Positions 50,075 to 62,830 of a DNA stretch of 64,000 bases are shown in pieces (within the stretch, counting starts at the first letter, position 1; every line of letters begins with the position of its first letter). The position numbers and the translations under genes are program-made. Source of the DNA: Brienomyrus brachyistius (lineage: Eukaryota; Chordata; Actinopteri; Osteoglossiformes; Mormyridae); assembly GCF_023856365.1 (NCBI RefSeq), contig NC_064548.1, positions 17,594,461-17,658,460 on the forward strand. Direction: 5' to 3'. Under the pieces are notes generated by a model, which was given only the letters and a program-made list of their open reading frames with translations, ran no database searches and was not told the origin of the DNA.

Positions 50075-50091
50075 TTTATTACATATTTATT
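50075..50091 (-). terminator. Possible tspan7 polyadenylation signals
   Basis: Two AATAAA hexamers on the minus strand (50075-50080 and about 50086-50091), about 475-485 nt beyond the tspan7 stop codon. Use is inferred. Confidence 0.3.
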
Positions 50092-50560
50092 AAAGTGTTA
50101 CTCTATGTGTTATTGCTTTCATTGTTTTTACTGTGGCAGAGTTGATGACCTGTAGGTTATAGTCTGACTGTTTACCCTACATGTGACAAAGGAAACCTTA
50201 GAATGCTTGGATGGTTGCCGCAAACACTGGGTGACACTGGGGTGAGGTTTTAAAATAGCTAAGGTAACACCATTGACAGACATAACGTTTTTCACCAACG
50301 TTTTCTTTTGCTACCTAATTCTTTGACTTTGCACAGTACTGTATGTTTAATACTCTCCGTTTTGTTCTCTGATCCTCTCACTGCTTCTACGACACACTCT
50401 CTGCTACTTCTAGCCATTCTGTAACTTTGGTAATACCGTTAGCATTCTGTAACAATCAGCATTTCAGGACACCCAAGTGCAGAAATGCTAGTATGTGTCT
50501 TCTGGGTAGTGCAAGCAGGCGTGTGCATGTGAGGGACTGCTCTTACCTCTGCTCTCACTG

Positions 50561-50629
50561 CTACACCATCTCATACTGATTAGCAGTGATAAACCGGGAC
50601 AGACAGCAGGCGAGCAGCATGCCAATCAG
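50561..50629 (-). CDS. tspan7: tspan7 exon 7 (last coding exon)
   Basis: Encodes LIGMLLACCLSRFI and TANQYEMV then stop TAG (50561-50563). The acceptor CCCACAG is directly upstream. It completes TM4 and the short cytoplasmic tail. Confidence 0.95.
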   Translation of the reverse strand: MIGMLLACCLSRFITANQYEMV

Positions 50630-53600
50630 CTGTGGGCAGGGGGTGGGGGGTGGGACACACGTCACCTGCTGTTTCTTAGAAAATGCTGAGCATAAAAACA
50701 TCTTCATTTGCGATTGAATAGATTGTCACTGTCACAGAGACAGACAGGGTGAGACAGAACGAAAGAAAGAAAGAGCTGAATAAGAATGAAAGTGAAAGAG
50801 GGAAATGGAAGGAATGTAAAGGAAAGAGAGAGTTCATCGCTGGGATTGGAATACCCATTGGATTTGCTGACACGACATTGTTCATCAAGCAGGTTAAAGA
50901 AAAGACCGTAGCACATAATCTTATGCTAAGAACAAACAGAAAGCAGCTGTTGGAGAATGCGATATTGAATCCACCAATCAGAAAACACTCTGCTCTGTCC
51001 GGAAGAAATTAAAATCGCATCCTTTTATTTAAGGTGACAGACCTTTCCAGTTGTTGGTTGTAGGAACCCTTGATTATGCTGCTAGTGACAGGAAAATGTA
51101 TCTTTTTAATTAAAATACCCCCAGTCGGCCTGTGCTGCCACCCCGGCAGAGGAGCTCAGTCATACATATTGATGTGGGAATTTCCACCTTGGGGGGGGGG
51201 GGGTCCTAATATGTCCCATCCATCTCACCTGAAATGTTCAGATCATGCCACGCTGCAACCTCATTAAGTGGAAAGGAGAGGCTGAGCTCTGCATGTGTAT
51301 TAATGGCCCCCCCACCCCCAGGATGGAATGGGGGCATTGGGACAGAGCCCTAGGCAAGCTTCCCCACCGCCCCCCAATGATGCTTGCTCCTCGCACCGTG
51401 AGAGGGGCAGGGGGATAGGTCAGAAGATGGCAGTTGACTTCCTCAGCATGCTAAGGAAGGAAAACACTACATTTCTGTCAGGTTCCTGTCTTGTCATTTC
51501 CCTGTTTGGCCAGCAGGTGTAGCTAGTCACCCATTTCCTTGTGTTTGAGTTTTCTGTGACTTGTGAATTGACCCACACCTGCTTCTTGCTGCCCCTAGTT
51601 TTTAGTGTTTGTTTGATTGTAATGGCTGACACCTGTTCCTTGTTACCCTTGTGTGTAAATTTGTGTATATGTGTTTATACATTTGATTGGTCATTGTGTC
51701 TGTAGTCTTGTTGCCCTATGTTCACTCCTGTATGTCTTTCTTGATTGTGTTCTTTGAACCTGTTTGGTATTAGTTTCTCCATGGGATTTTTTCCTAACTT
51801 GTTGAAGTTCTTCTTTAATTAACCTGCCTTTGTTAGACCCTCCCCCCCCCATGGTCCTTTTGTTCCTTGTGTATTTTTCATTAAAGTTCATTAATGCCCT
51901 TTGTTTTTGTTAGCCACTACGTGCATTGTCCCTTTTTCCTTTCACCATGCCCGTATATAACATTTGCCTGTCATCCATCATCCAAGGGGAGCCTTCATTT
52001 GTTGCCCGTGGTCTCTGGTGAATATCTATTACCGTAATATTCCCCTGATGCACGTGGTTTCCTCGGCAATGCCGGCGTACCTGTGAGAAGGCGATGCCGA
52101 ACGCCACCCCAGCGATGATGCTCATGTTGGTCTCGATGAAGGAGGTCACCAGCTCGTAGCAGCCCTGTGCAGAGGCATCGGTTAATGTGTTACGGGTATG
52201 AAGGCGGATATTCACACTGTCATAACGTTTCATGAATGAAACGATAATAAATTGATGTTAGTAACCAAGGGTGTCAAATTGCAGTTCTGGGGGGGGGGGG
52301 GGTGAGCCCTGTGTAGCTTAGTTCTTTCCCTGTTCCACCACAAATGATTCAGCACAAAAGCTATGTGGTAATTAGCACAAGGAGTTGAATCAGATGTGTT
52401 AAATGAGGGGAAACCCAAAAATGTGCAGGGTTCTGGCCCCCCAGGACTAGAGTTTGACACCTGTATTGTAGAAGATGGATGGATAGATCCGCAGCTTCTT
52501 CTTGTGGACTCTGGGTTGTAAATTTCTGCCTTTTTTAAAGTATAGGCAGGAGTAGATGTGAATGTGAATCATTGAAGAGAATCCTGGGTAATGTAGTTTC
52601 GTCAAATGAGGATTAGCTCAAAGCCTTGAAGGACAATAATCACACAAGGTCCTGCCACTGACCTGCTGATGCACCTTGCTGGGGGCAGCAGTGGCGTTAC
52701 GCAGGTCCTGGGGGCTGCAGTCAGACTGGTTGGCGCAACAGCTGGACGGGATGCCGCTGGTGGGGTAGTAGACACTGGTGAACCAGCTGGTGTAGTTCAA
52801 CACCCCGCAGCATCGTAGCTGGAGGAGAGGAGAGAGGTACACATGTATGTGCAAGTACCAGTGCAGATTTGATAAAAACATCCCCACAAAGAAAGAAAGA
52901 AACTCCTGAAAACCTGGCATACCAGCAATAAAGAAACACCTTTTGTACAATCTCAGCTATTTTGTTTGTTTTATCTGCCTTCAATTCCTTACTGAAAGTG
53001 TCAGGAATTATTAACTGCAACAAAGAGTGTCAACTGGAAGCCAATTAAAGAGACTGAGATGTGCCTGTGTGTGTGTGTGTGTCTGTGTGGCTGCATGTGT
53101 GTGTGTCTGTGTATGTCTGTGTGTGACTCTGTATGTTTGTCCCTGCCATAGTGGCACAGGTGCTCCCGGGTCCATTCAGCGTTCACAGCAAGTCTTACAG
53201 TACTGATAGGTAGGTGTGCGCATGGTCAGATCAATTGTGCTGTTGAGAGGGAAATAGATTTTTCTTTCTCTTCATTCATTTGGTTTTAGTAATGCCACGG
53301 GTCATTTAAAAAAAAAGTATGCATTGAGTCTGTAGTGTGACTTTGTCTCCAGGTGAATTGCTATGGGACCGGCCCACCTGATTTTCGGCCGGCCGATTGA
53401 CAGCTTGATTTTTGGCTCCGCCGTTGGTGTGTCCATATGTGTGTGTGAGCACTGGGCCCACCTGAACATGCAGCGCTGCTCCAGAGAGGGCGCTCTTTCA
53501 GCGGGCCTTTAAGAGCACTAGCACTACAGCTGGCTAACCAGCTCACTGAGAAGCCCTCGCTTCGACTCACGCTGCGTTGCACGTGGTCCACAGCCTGGCT

Positions 53601-54997
53601 CCTCTCGTCCTTGGCATCATAGTTCTGCACGGCGTCACTGTATGTCCTCAGGAAGGTTCCTTTTATCTGTGGAGTTACGCAGTGATCATTTTCCGGTAAG
53701 GGCAGGCTGAGCTGTTAGCTTAACTTAGTAAACAACAAGCAGGGTCACCTTATACCCTGATTCAGTACAGCAGCTGGGTGATAACCTTTCAGTCTCAGAC
53801 AGAGCGGTGAAGTGATCACCTTTCACGGCGGGTTGATCACTTTCGCTCTGAGTCAGTACTGCAGCGGGCACCGATACTCACTTCATGACGAAAAACAAAG
53901 CCAGAGATTCCAGCCACTAGTTCTGCCAGGAAGACCAGGGACAGGAACATGGCATACTGAGAGAGAGGGGGAAGATATACGTATAAAAGGAGGTTGCATA
54001 GAAAGTGCAATAATGCTACAGGAATGTGAGGAAAAAAGTGAACTGTAGCACTGGGATGGTACTACTGCTAACAGCAAAAAGTAAAACTTAAACAGCAAAT
54101 CAGTTTCAATATGTTATGTGTGAATTCATTTTTTAAACTCCCCCCCACCCCCCCGAAAAGATAAAAGGCATTTTTATGCAGTTCATTGTACAGCCCACAC
54201 CTTGTGAAAATGTAATTTGACAAAATGTGGCTGGCTGTGCTGATTTATAACAGATACTGCTTTAATAATAGATACTTTACTGACCCCTGTGGGGAAATTG
54301 CATCTTTTACGCCTCCCTCAACTTGCTCTTTGTAGAGTAAGCTGTTTGCAAAGGGCAGCCGCGTGTTGCAGTGCCAAAGGAGCTGGGGGTTTGGGGCCTT
54401 ATCAAGGACCCGCAGACAGTTGAGGCTGAGTTTGAATTGGTGATCTTCTGATTACAGGCACACAGGCTTAGCCCACTAAGCCACACACTGCCCCCAGATT
54501 TAGGGTAGGGGCTGTTGGCCAGGCTTTGTGTCCTTCTCTTCAGGGCTCTGAGCTTTCTGGCTTGAAGGCCAGGGTTGGAAGAGGTGATGACCAGGTGTGA
54601 GAGATGTCCGACATTATCCTGCCGGCATGCTTTAGTAACCTGAGCAGCTGTCATCTCCGCAGGTATCAACACCATCAATAAAAAAAAAAACTCACAATCA
54701 AATCGGGGCGCTGACATCACAAGTGTGGTGTGCTGTCTGTACCCTAACCTGCTGGTGCTACATCACAAAGAGGTAACTCAGGTCCCTTGTGTGCCCCACG
54801 TCCCTCACCAGCTTCAGCATCCAAGGGCTGCCGCGGCAGGTGGCGAAGCAGCCGAAGAGGCCGAAGACGATGATGGTGGTGCCGGTGCCGATGAGCACGT
54901 AGGGGGCGTTGGTGGAGTTGTCGGCGATGAGGGAGATGTACGGTCCCAGCATCAGCTTTCCCCATACTCCCACAGCGAGGAGGATGGCCCCCGTGAT
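50561..54997 (-). CDS. tspan7: Tetraspanin-7, coding exons 2-7
   Basis: A four-pass membrane protein of the tetraspanin family; mammalian TSPAN7 organises membrane microdomains and, through PICK1, AMPA-receptor trafficking in neurons. Six in-frame exons (63, 25, 32, 52, 28 and 22 codons; 222 in all) are joined by GT-AG introns. They supply half of TM1 through TM4: ITGAILLAVGVWGK, the small loop with ISLIADNSTN, TM2 APYVLIGTGTTIIVFGLFGC, TM3 YAMFLSLVFLAELVAG, the large loop with the CCG motif, SSCC and paired Cys, and TM4 ending CCLSRFITANQYEMV. The full protein should be about 249 residues. Exon 1 (start and first half of TM1) was not found up to 64000 and is probably beyond the window edge. 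Its order and orientation relative to mid1ip1 match human Xp11.4. Assignment to tspan7 over tspan6 rests on RGSPWMLKL, NSTNAPY and the QYEMV end. Confidence 0.95.
50630..52080 (-). other. tspan7 intron 6
   Basis: Intron between exons 6 and 7. It contains a G12-13 run near 51191, and 51479-51930, a segment with a GTTTGGCCAGCAGGTG block that is similar to part of 16004-17255 and may be an unclassified dispersed element. Confidence 0.7.
52081..52164 (-). CDS. tspan7: tspan7 exon 6
   Basis: 28 codons, GCYELVTSF through GVAFGIAFSQ, with CTGTGCAG-like acceptor context (ends CAG) and donor GTACGC. It carries the last Cys of the large loop and the start of TM4. Confidence 0.95.
52266..52464. mobile_element. 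hAT-type MITE in tspan7 intron 5
   Basis: The left end AGGGTGTCAAATTGCAGTTC and the right end, read in reverse, AGGTGTCAAACTCTAGTCCT are imperfect terminal inverted repeats of about 30 bp, of a kind common in fish hAT-derived elements. A G12 run lies inside. The target duplication is not clear. Confidence 0.6.
52663..52818 (-). CDS. tspan7: tspan7 exon 5
   Basis: 52 codons encoding the large extracellular loop with the tetraspanin CCG motif, SGIPSSCCANQSDC and potential N-glycosylation sites NYT, NQS and NAT. Acceptor CAG, donor GTCAGT. Confidence 0.95.
53060..53135. repeat. (GT)n microsatellite, interrupted
   Basis: GTGTGTGTGT runs broken by CTGTGT and ATGTCT; located in tspan7 intron 4. 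Confidence 0.85.
53571..53666 (-). CDS. tspan7: tspan7 exon 4
   Basis: 32 codons, IKGTFLRTYSDAVQNYDAKD then ERSQAVDHVQRS, the helical start of the large loop. Acceptor CCACAG, donor GTGAGT. Confidence 0.95.
53882..53956 (-). CDS. tspan7: tspan7 exon 3
   Basis: 25 codons, YAMFLSLVFLAELVAGISGF plus VFRHE, forming TM3. Acceptor CAG, donor GTGAGT. Confidence 0.95.
54265..54497 (-). mobile_element. SINE with tRNA-like end, in tspan7 intron 2
   Basis: It runs from CCCCTGTGGGGAAATTGC to a tRNA-like end that in reverse reads AGTGGGCTAAGCC (A-box-like) and TTCAAACTCAGCC (degenerate B-box). Same family as 2498-2880 and related to 3440-3600. Confidence 0.65.
54809..54997 (-). CDS. tspan7: tspan7 exon 2
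   Basis: 63 codons from ITGAILLAVGVWGK to RGSPWMLKL, covering the second half of TM1, the small extracellular loop and TM2. Acceptor CTGCAG, donor GTGAGG. The first 26-27 residues must come from an exon upstream. Confidence 0.95.
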
Positions 54998-55954
54998 CTG
55001 CAGAGGGCGGCAGAAGCACGGCGACCCGCTCAGAACTCCCATTCACCATCGGTTATAACGGGAAGCCAGTGGAATTAAGGCATAAGCACAGTGACACTGA
55101 GATGCAGGTGGCCGAGATCTGAGTTCAATCAGATCTAGTCCACCAATATGGAGTAAAAATATACCTAAACATATCTTTGATATATATAGTTTACAAAACA
55201 TTTTACATTTATTTAAATATAAAAAGCTGGCCATTCTACATATATTTACATATGACAGATATATGTATATACATCTGTCTTCCATATGGCACGACATCAT
55301 ATATATTTACATATGTTGCATATACAGTTGCTCCTCTACTTCCAAATTTTTTCAGACGTACGAACGAAGAGGACTGTAAGTCCAAATTGTGTTTGTTGGG
55401 CTCCTGTTTCCTGTCTACAACATAATTTTTTTTTTCCTGTGTGCCAATTTCACCTAGTACGATGTCTTTAAACTGTGCTACTTAAATTAACTGACTTGCC
55501 TTAACTATGGAGCACAAAATACAAATTAATGAAGGTCCTTATCCCTCACAGGGCAGAGAAAACCAGAGCATTGTCACACAGTCAGAAGATACATATATAT
55601 CTACAAATAATAAAGGGCCTGATTCCCCTGTTTCTGTGCGTCTCAGAGTTATCTCTGCGATTAAACCGGTGTGACGAGCAGTAATGGTGTCAATGGGTTT
55701 TGCGTTGCATCGTTTGATGCCATCTAGTGGACAAGAAATAAAATGGAAGGTCTAGAATGAAATGGTTATCGTTAGATGGAAGCGCTCACTATACACTCAA
55801 TTTTGACCAGTGACAGAAAGCCGAAACACTTGTGTGGGGGTAGTTCATTATGCATGGCAAGAGCAAAAGGTGCGTGTAGAGCTTGCAGTTTGAACCTGTG
55901 TGATGCAGGTATTTCAGTTCCCCCCCCCAACAGTGCAAAGACACGCATTTAGGT

Positions 55955-56120
55955 CAGTGTTTCCCAACCTAGCATTCAGAGACCCTCAGATAGTCCACAT
56001 TTTTGTTCCTTCTCAGCTGCCAGCCAATCAAGATCACCGAATACCTGGTACAGGTTTGTTGGGAGGGAAGGAAAATGTGGACTGTCTGGGGGTCCACAAG
56101 GACTGGGTTGGGAACCACTG
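55955..56120. mobile_element. hAT MITE with 8-bp target duplication
   Basis: A 166-bp foldback element, ends CAGTGTTTCCCAACC and, in reverse, CAGTGGTTCCCAACC. Inner GTCCACATTTT and AAAATGTGGAC pair perfectly. It is flanked by ATTTAGGT and ATTTAGGC, an 8-bp duplication with one mismatch, as expected for hAT elements. Confidence 0.8.
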
Positions 56121-59100
56121 ATTTAGGCCAACTGGCATTTAGTGTGGGCACATGTACGCTCTGCAACAGACTGGCACCCCGTCCTGGGTGTTGCCAGCCC
56201 TGTGCCTTACACTGCCTGGGAAATGCTCCAGGCCCCTGCTCCCCCAACAAAGATTATCAGTTAGAATATGGATCTTTTTCAATATTAAATCTTAGAAAAT
56301 AGCTCCTTTGAAATAGCATTTGTAACAGAATATGTGTGTGTTTCATAAATTGGGGACTGAGGTCCCCTGCACGACTTGAATATATTACTTTTGCTTATAA
56401 AATGTGTGTGCAGCAGAAACAATCCACACATCCAGGTATAATACTCGATATCAGTTCCTTCAACAAACTGTCGCAAACCACGGTCTTCGTAATCCTTTAA
56501 TCAGATCAAACCTTTCACGATATACTATTATAGAGTATATTAGAAAAAGTCGGAGGCAAGCAGAGTATATGGTGTGAAAAAGCGGGATGCTAACTGGCCG
56601 CAGCAAACACCGGAAATAAACCTCTTTTCTTTCCTTTCCAGAATCCCAACTTGCTGTGTCAGGCTGAGGTTTCAGCAGAGCAACTCTCACACCCACCACT
56701 GTGACACCAGATGGTCTTCAGCAGCCTGTGCCTTGCTCAGTGTGTCATATGAAAGAGTACAATGACGAGGGGAAATACAGCACTGCTATTGGCTGTAAAG
56801 AAGACAATAATGGTTAACCTATGCTTTTCATTATGTAATCTTGTATTACATATCTCAAGCACATCCCCCCCCCCCCATTTATAGGTAAATGGTTTCCACC
56901 TTCTTTGCTAACATCTAATGTATAACCTGCTTGAGAGGAGAGCCAGGGTATGCTGGGTTAGGCCATGTAATGATGGATAGGGGGACTAGAAATAGAGGTG
57001 AAACATTAATATAAATGTGGGTAAAAGATTAGCTGTATCAGAGCATAAAAAGGCCTTAATTACTACGCTTTAAGATTTCCTAGGATGCCCAATGTCAACA
57101 AATATATTGCATTTCCTGTGTTGGAAGTTGATTAGTCATTTGTAGAATGCAGCAATTACTGAATCAGATTCCCAAGTCTGATCGGAACCACAGATCTAAT
57201 TCTCAGATTCTCGGAAAAGAGCTTTATCATACTGATACCACAGTTTCCCCTTCGACAACGTGATCGATGAGCATGTCCAGCGAGGCCGCAGTACCATATA
57301 TTGTCAGCTGAGGGCGCTGCTATCTACGTGACAGATACTTTGCTAGCAGGGTCCCTTCCTCTACCTCCCGAGACACCCTTGGGGACTGCAGTCTTTCCTG
57401 GAAACATACTATTTTCTCCATTTTAAATGTGAGGCATTCTAAAAACGAATTAACACTATGAACAATCAAAGGTGAATCTAACATAGCGCTGTGCCCAGGA
57501 GGGGCAGTTTAAAAAGAATGTGACCTTCATGTGATAATTGCCATCTTCAGCACTGAGTCCATCGCAAAGACTGACAGTGAAGTGGCTGCAGAGGGACGCA
57601 GGTTTCCTGCAGCACTGCAGGGATGCTGCCGCTCCCTGGGGCTTCTTGGTTTATCATCTATTTACACCAGGCGTCTCCAGTACTAACCTTGAGCTGCTTC
57701 TGCCCATCATTTGGCGGGAAGCATCAACATAGAGGCACCGGTCACGGCCTCCAGCAGGGAACTAACAGTCGTGAGCATCTGGGACCTTTCAACACAACCA
57801 CAAAGTTCTCCAAGGCTACACCCCCCCCCGGACCCGCGAGACGACCCGGAGCAGTGCGGGGATTTTTCTCGCCTGCTTGTCGCAAATCATTCACCTTGTG
57901 CCGCCACACAGATTGTTCCAGGCCAGAACCCCCAGTCAGCATCTGCACTCATATTCCAGTAAACTTCTATTTTCTGAAGCAGTGAAGGCTGTGCGATCAG
58001 AATAATGTAGTTTATGTAAATAAATTCAGTTTTTAAACATTAGCTTTTCAAAAAAGGACAGCAACAGCTTTTTCCCATTTTGGAACCTCAGTCTGACAGA
58101 CCAAGATACCTCTAATCTACTTGTTATTTTCTGCATTTGGTACTATTAGTGTTGTAGTGATTCCATTATTAAACTTAAAGCTACTTTATAATACATTTCA
58201 GAGGCTATTAGCATCAGGTTGTGACAGAACAGAGCAGGTACAGGTGAGGACAGAAGGGTGATTTTTTTGACAGTTGTGACAGGTAAATTCAATAAGCCTG
58301 TTAGTCTCATAGTGGATGGGTGTCCTGAGTATTTTAGACAGGGTTTGTACACATGAAGGCTGACAATGAGCAGGCAGAGGAGAGTAGCTAATGCTGAAGA
58401 CAGGAACAGAAGTATCAGTCATCACTTTACATTTTTACAACGAGAATCAAGCCGGTCCGTCTGCAGTACCGGTGTTGCCCGTGGTTCTGTGTGGAATGCC
58501 AGTGAAAGACGTTTCCATGGCTTCCTCCTCCAGCAGCTCCAGAACAGGTGTTGACGTGACTTCGGCCCAGGCGTGCTGGCCTACTCTCAAGCCCTTTCCC
58601 ATAGAAAGGCCCACTCCAAGCTCGGGGTTGATGGAGTCGACTATCATCCACGAAACCATCACAAAAACGCTGCCTCACTTGCCTTGCTCTGCCTCGGGCC
58701 CCCTGTAGACCACCGGAGCAACTGGTCATCCCCCACATCCTCTGACGTGTCCCGTACTGGTTCCAAATGATTAAGTCAGGTCCCCTGAGAATCGCAGTTA
58801 CAGGCCATGACAAAAAAAACAACTCTCTTGTCCTAACCACAGTGACGAGGAACAACCAACCCTGCTGAACCCTGCCGTTTAAGCTCCGCCCCTCATTTGC
58901 TGTGCTAATCCCCAGTGAATCGGCATTAGCACAGTCCCCACGGTCCTTCACCATTACTAGTCAATTGATATCTTTGGTAGACAGACTCTATTGTATCAGA
59001 AGCCAAGTGTACTGGGTTTATTTTGCTTCTGAGGGACAAACTGTCCTCGCACAGTGGGACAGATCCTTTGAGGGAGTTTACATCGACTGGCACTGAGTTT

Positions 59101-60329
59101 AGCTGGTGTATCATCGACCAAAGTGTCATCAAAGGGTGCCTGTTTCAGCCAGGGGAACAATAGATCCGTTGCTGGCGGCACTGCAGCTGAGGCTGGAAAT
59201 GCGCCTCTCCCATGTCGCACGTTTGTGGAGGTCAGTAATGACCATGCTTAAGCCGCATGTGTGTGTTAATGTTTTAAACTCAAGACACAACATGGGGTCT
59301 CATAAACACGTAAAGGTCTCCTATGGGGCTGACATGGCCACAGTGCTAAGGGTAGATCTTTCTTGGGTGAAGCCTCAGTATCAAGATTTTGTATGGTTGA
59401 GATACATAAAGTAGGTCTAGACATGGGCGGTCATCTGATTTTTGATGAAATCTGAATAAAATTCAACGGGGGGGTCTCACGATAAAATTTGGCAAGTGGG
59501 GGGGGTGGCATCACACCCAATAACATAACAAGCTTTCCACATGCAAAGTCCATCTCAGCATGGCTGGTGTCACATGACTCTGATGTCACATGACTGAACA
59601 GGGTGGGGGCGGAGCCTCAGCAATCTGCCATGTGTTAGTCACCACGCCTCGCCAGCAGGCCGGCGAGCACTGAATAACAAATGGGAGGCCTGCTGACACA
59701 TTCACTTTGAGTACTGTAGTCTGTACATTTTCCTGCCAAGTCTGGGCTCTAGCTTTGGGGGGGGGGGGGAGACTGTGTGTGGGTGTTGAGAGGAGAGGGG
59801 GTGGAGGGGGGCACATTTCTGACTCACTGCTGAGGGCTGACAATAGGGCGCTGCCAGGGTCCTTCACTGTGTCACATATGGACAGTCTGCTGGGCTAAAG
59901 CGTATCCGCACACCATGGCAGTATCAAGATCAAAGGTCAGAAGCTCATTCCTACCCAGAATGCCATGCTCACAACTCTTCACCCCCCTTTACAAACTTGA
60001 AAAACAAGCATAGTATTAAAAACTTCATTTTAACTGTTAGGATTGTTTAAGTTATAAAGGGTGCATTGACGTGTATTTAAGCGATGTTTGTCACGCATTA
60101 TTAATGCATGTAAAAAGACAGACTAAGGCCTGCTTCTGTGGCTCCTATTGGTCTCAGTGTAAGAACACATTTAATTGGAAGAAAGTAGCTAAAACCAAGG
60201 TATCGGAGAGGCACCGGAGCAGAAGAGACACCACTGTGACTGTCTCAGCAGTACCAGCCTTACACAGTGTACCAGGAGGCCATATTGAAGTGTTCATTAG
60301 ACTAACTTAATTCTCAGTCCAACTGATGA

Positions 60330-61085
60330 GGTTCACCAATATGCTCAGCCAAAACATTATGACCACCAGTCTAATATGCCGCCGAAATGGCTAGAGACAT
60401 GGGCACTAAACGAGCTCTGAAAGTGTCCTGTGGCATCTGGCCCTAAGACGTTAGCAGCAGATCTTTTAATTCCTGTAAGTTGCAAGGTCGAGCGGCCATG
60501 GATCAGATGTGTTGCTCCAACACAACCCACAGATGCTCAATTGTATTGAGATCGGGGGAAACTGGACACCTTGAACTTTTCATCACACTTCTTCCACCAG
60601 CTTGTCTTCTACCCACACTGCACCCTTGTGTCACATCTCTACCCCAGGTAAATAACACAGAATGCAAAAGAAAACAAGATTCATCAGACCAGGTGACCTT
60701 CCTTCATTGATCCAAAGTTCAGTCCCGTCCACAAAATGCCCACTGTAGGCACTTTTCTCTGGCAGACAGGGATTATCAGAGGCACTTCCACTATATACCC
60801 ATTACTCCAATTAAAATGATCTACAATTTGTGCCATAGTAATCCTTATGTTGGTTCATACCACCTCTCCCATCGATGAGTCTTGGCTGCCGGTTCATGGT
60901 TCTCGGACCATTGTTGATACAAACTCACCACGATTGACCATGAGTGCCCCACAAGCCTCGCCATTTTGGAGATGTTCTGACCGAGTCGTCTTCCCATAAC
61001 TCTTCGGCCCTTATTCTAAGTCACTCAGGTCTTTACCCCCGGAGATTTTTTCTGCATTCCTAAGTGCACGACAACGCACTGCTAC
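60330..61085. mobile_element. Dispersed DNA element, decayed copy
   Basis: It begins ATATGCTCAGCCAAAACATT then ATGACCACC, includes AAGACGTTAGCAGCAGATC, CCACAGATGCTCAATTG, TTCATCAGACCAGGTGACC and GGAGATGTTCTGACC. These blocks recur in a widespread fish repeat that I recognise by sequence but cannot name with confidence. No open transposase remains. Confidence 0.6.
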
Positions 61086-62104
61086 TCTATGCCCCGCAAT
61101 GGAACAAATTCAATTTAACTACTTTTGTGAAACAGTGAGAAACTCATTGTGTCAAAGAGGAGCTGATTTTGTTCTGTGTCCAGGATCAGACAGAATCAGA
61201 TACCTGTTAAACCATCATATATGCCTGTCAGGTGGGAACATTTGAGGAAATGCATAGATTCTGTAACGTCAGATTACAAAAATGCCAAGAAGATGGAGAT
61301 TTTACACTGGTCTGTTCCTTCCGCATGTGATTTTTTTTGTGTTTTCTCCAGACTTATGTCAAACAGCCTCATGAATGACTATTTTGCAAGGTGACGGGAA
61401 TGACATTTAGCAACAGCACCCGTGTAGAGCTTGTTCAATCAAATCATCTACCACCTTCACGAGTGACACAACGTGACATAATTTCATTAGCCGTGCCGCG
61501 ACTAACAGAAATTTCGGCTGATTGCTTGAAAGCAAAACCTCTCATCTACGAAACCTCTAATTTGGTTCCACCGCAGGATTGGTGAAGAAAGTGATTGCAC
61601 TTTATGAGTAGCTGCCTGAGCTGTTTATGTGCATTGAAACACGTTTCACTTGCAGTAATGAGCAGGTGGCTCTCAGGCAGCTGTTTAAAGCTGTCATGCC
61701 TTGCTGTGCATCGTGTTCTCATGTTAGTCACCACTCTGCATTGAAGGAACAGATTTCTCTGCTATATTTGGGATGGATTCTTACTTTAGCCACATTTGCA
61801 TGACTAAAGTGCTACATTGCAAGAAAAGGAACAAAAAGTAATTTTACATTTGACATTAAAACCAGACTCAAACTTCCCGTCTCTTCTGCTGCTCAGTGCG
61901 AAAACGCAAATTGCAGCTCGTTGCTGCAAGGCATCCTGGGAGGCAGGGCAGTTGTGGCGTTTAGTACCTGAGACCAATGCAAATAAGTGGTGTGAAAGGC
62001 CTGGACAGCCGGGAGCCGTTAAAAACAACGTTTGCTAATATTGAATAATGCAACAGCTCCCCAACTGGCTGTCTCATTGCAAATGGAAAGTAAGGGGAAA
62101 ATAC

Positions 62105-62262
62105 AGCTTCTGTTAAAGGGGGCAGTGTGCTGCTCAGTGGGGGTTAGGGTGTTGTGTCTGTGATCAGAAGGTTGCTGATTTAAATCCCAGTGTTGGTAGA
62201 GTGATCTGAGCTAGGCCCCCAGCCCCCAATTACTTGAGGGACTGTTCACAAAAAAAAAAAAA
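62105..62262 (+). mobile_element. tRNA-derived SINE with poly-A tail
   Basis: GTGATCAGAAGGTTGCTG then GATTTAAATCCC (degenerate B box), the same core as 3440-3600 in reverse orientation. A pure A run of about 19 bases (about 62250-62268) follows. It may continue into an L2-like TCACTTTGGATCAAAGCATG tail. Confidence 0.65.
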
Positions 62263-62830
62263 AAAAAACGTCACTTTGGATCAAAGCATGGGCCAAAAAA
62301 ATATTAAATACACTATGTCAATATGGTCAGGTTCTGTGGGCCGTGTTGAAGAAAACCAGCTCGCACCTGAGGCACTGCCAGACAGTGCTACAATGGAAAA
62401 TGAATAAACCATGACTCTCACTGGCTGCTCAAGCAATCTATGCTGATTGCACCCCCGATAAGGGTGAAATCATCGGCACAGATGAGGACCTCCAGAGATC
62501 CCGTAAGAGCAGACCAAAAGATTGAGAACAGCAGGAGGCAGAGCAAACTGAAGAGAGCGACCCTGCGATGCCCTACTCGTGTGGTGGTGTGTATGTGGAG
62601 AAGGTCACATGACTGGGCAGTGATGTCACACAAGGAGGATCATGAGACAGATGTCAGGTCTAAATCTCAAAACAGTGTCCGATTTCCTTACCCTGCTGCT
62701 TGAGTGCTATAGTAGGAACTAAGGACTCTAATCCTGAAGGTTACTGATTTACACGCCAAGAGAAACCTGCTGTACTACTTTCAAATTCGGCTTTATGAAT
62801 GAGTAGAGCTTGAGTAGAAGTGTTAGCCAG

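Noticed and set aside
54744..55049. Continuous frame through tspan7 exon 2 into flanking intron as a separate small gene
   Set aside because: Only 54809-54997 matches tetraspanin; flanks are intron read-through.
58427..58954. 175-codon minus-strand frame, and a smoother overlapping frame 58447-58662
   Set aside because: No recognised domain, splice partner or start context; lies in the probable first intron of tspan7. Kept only as a remark.
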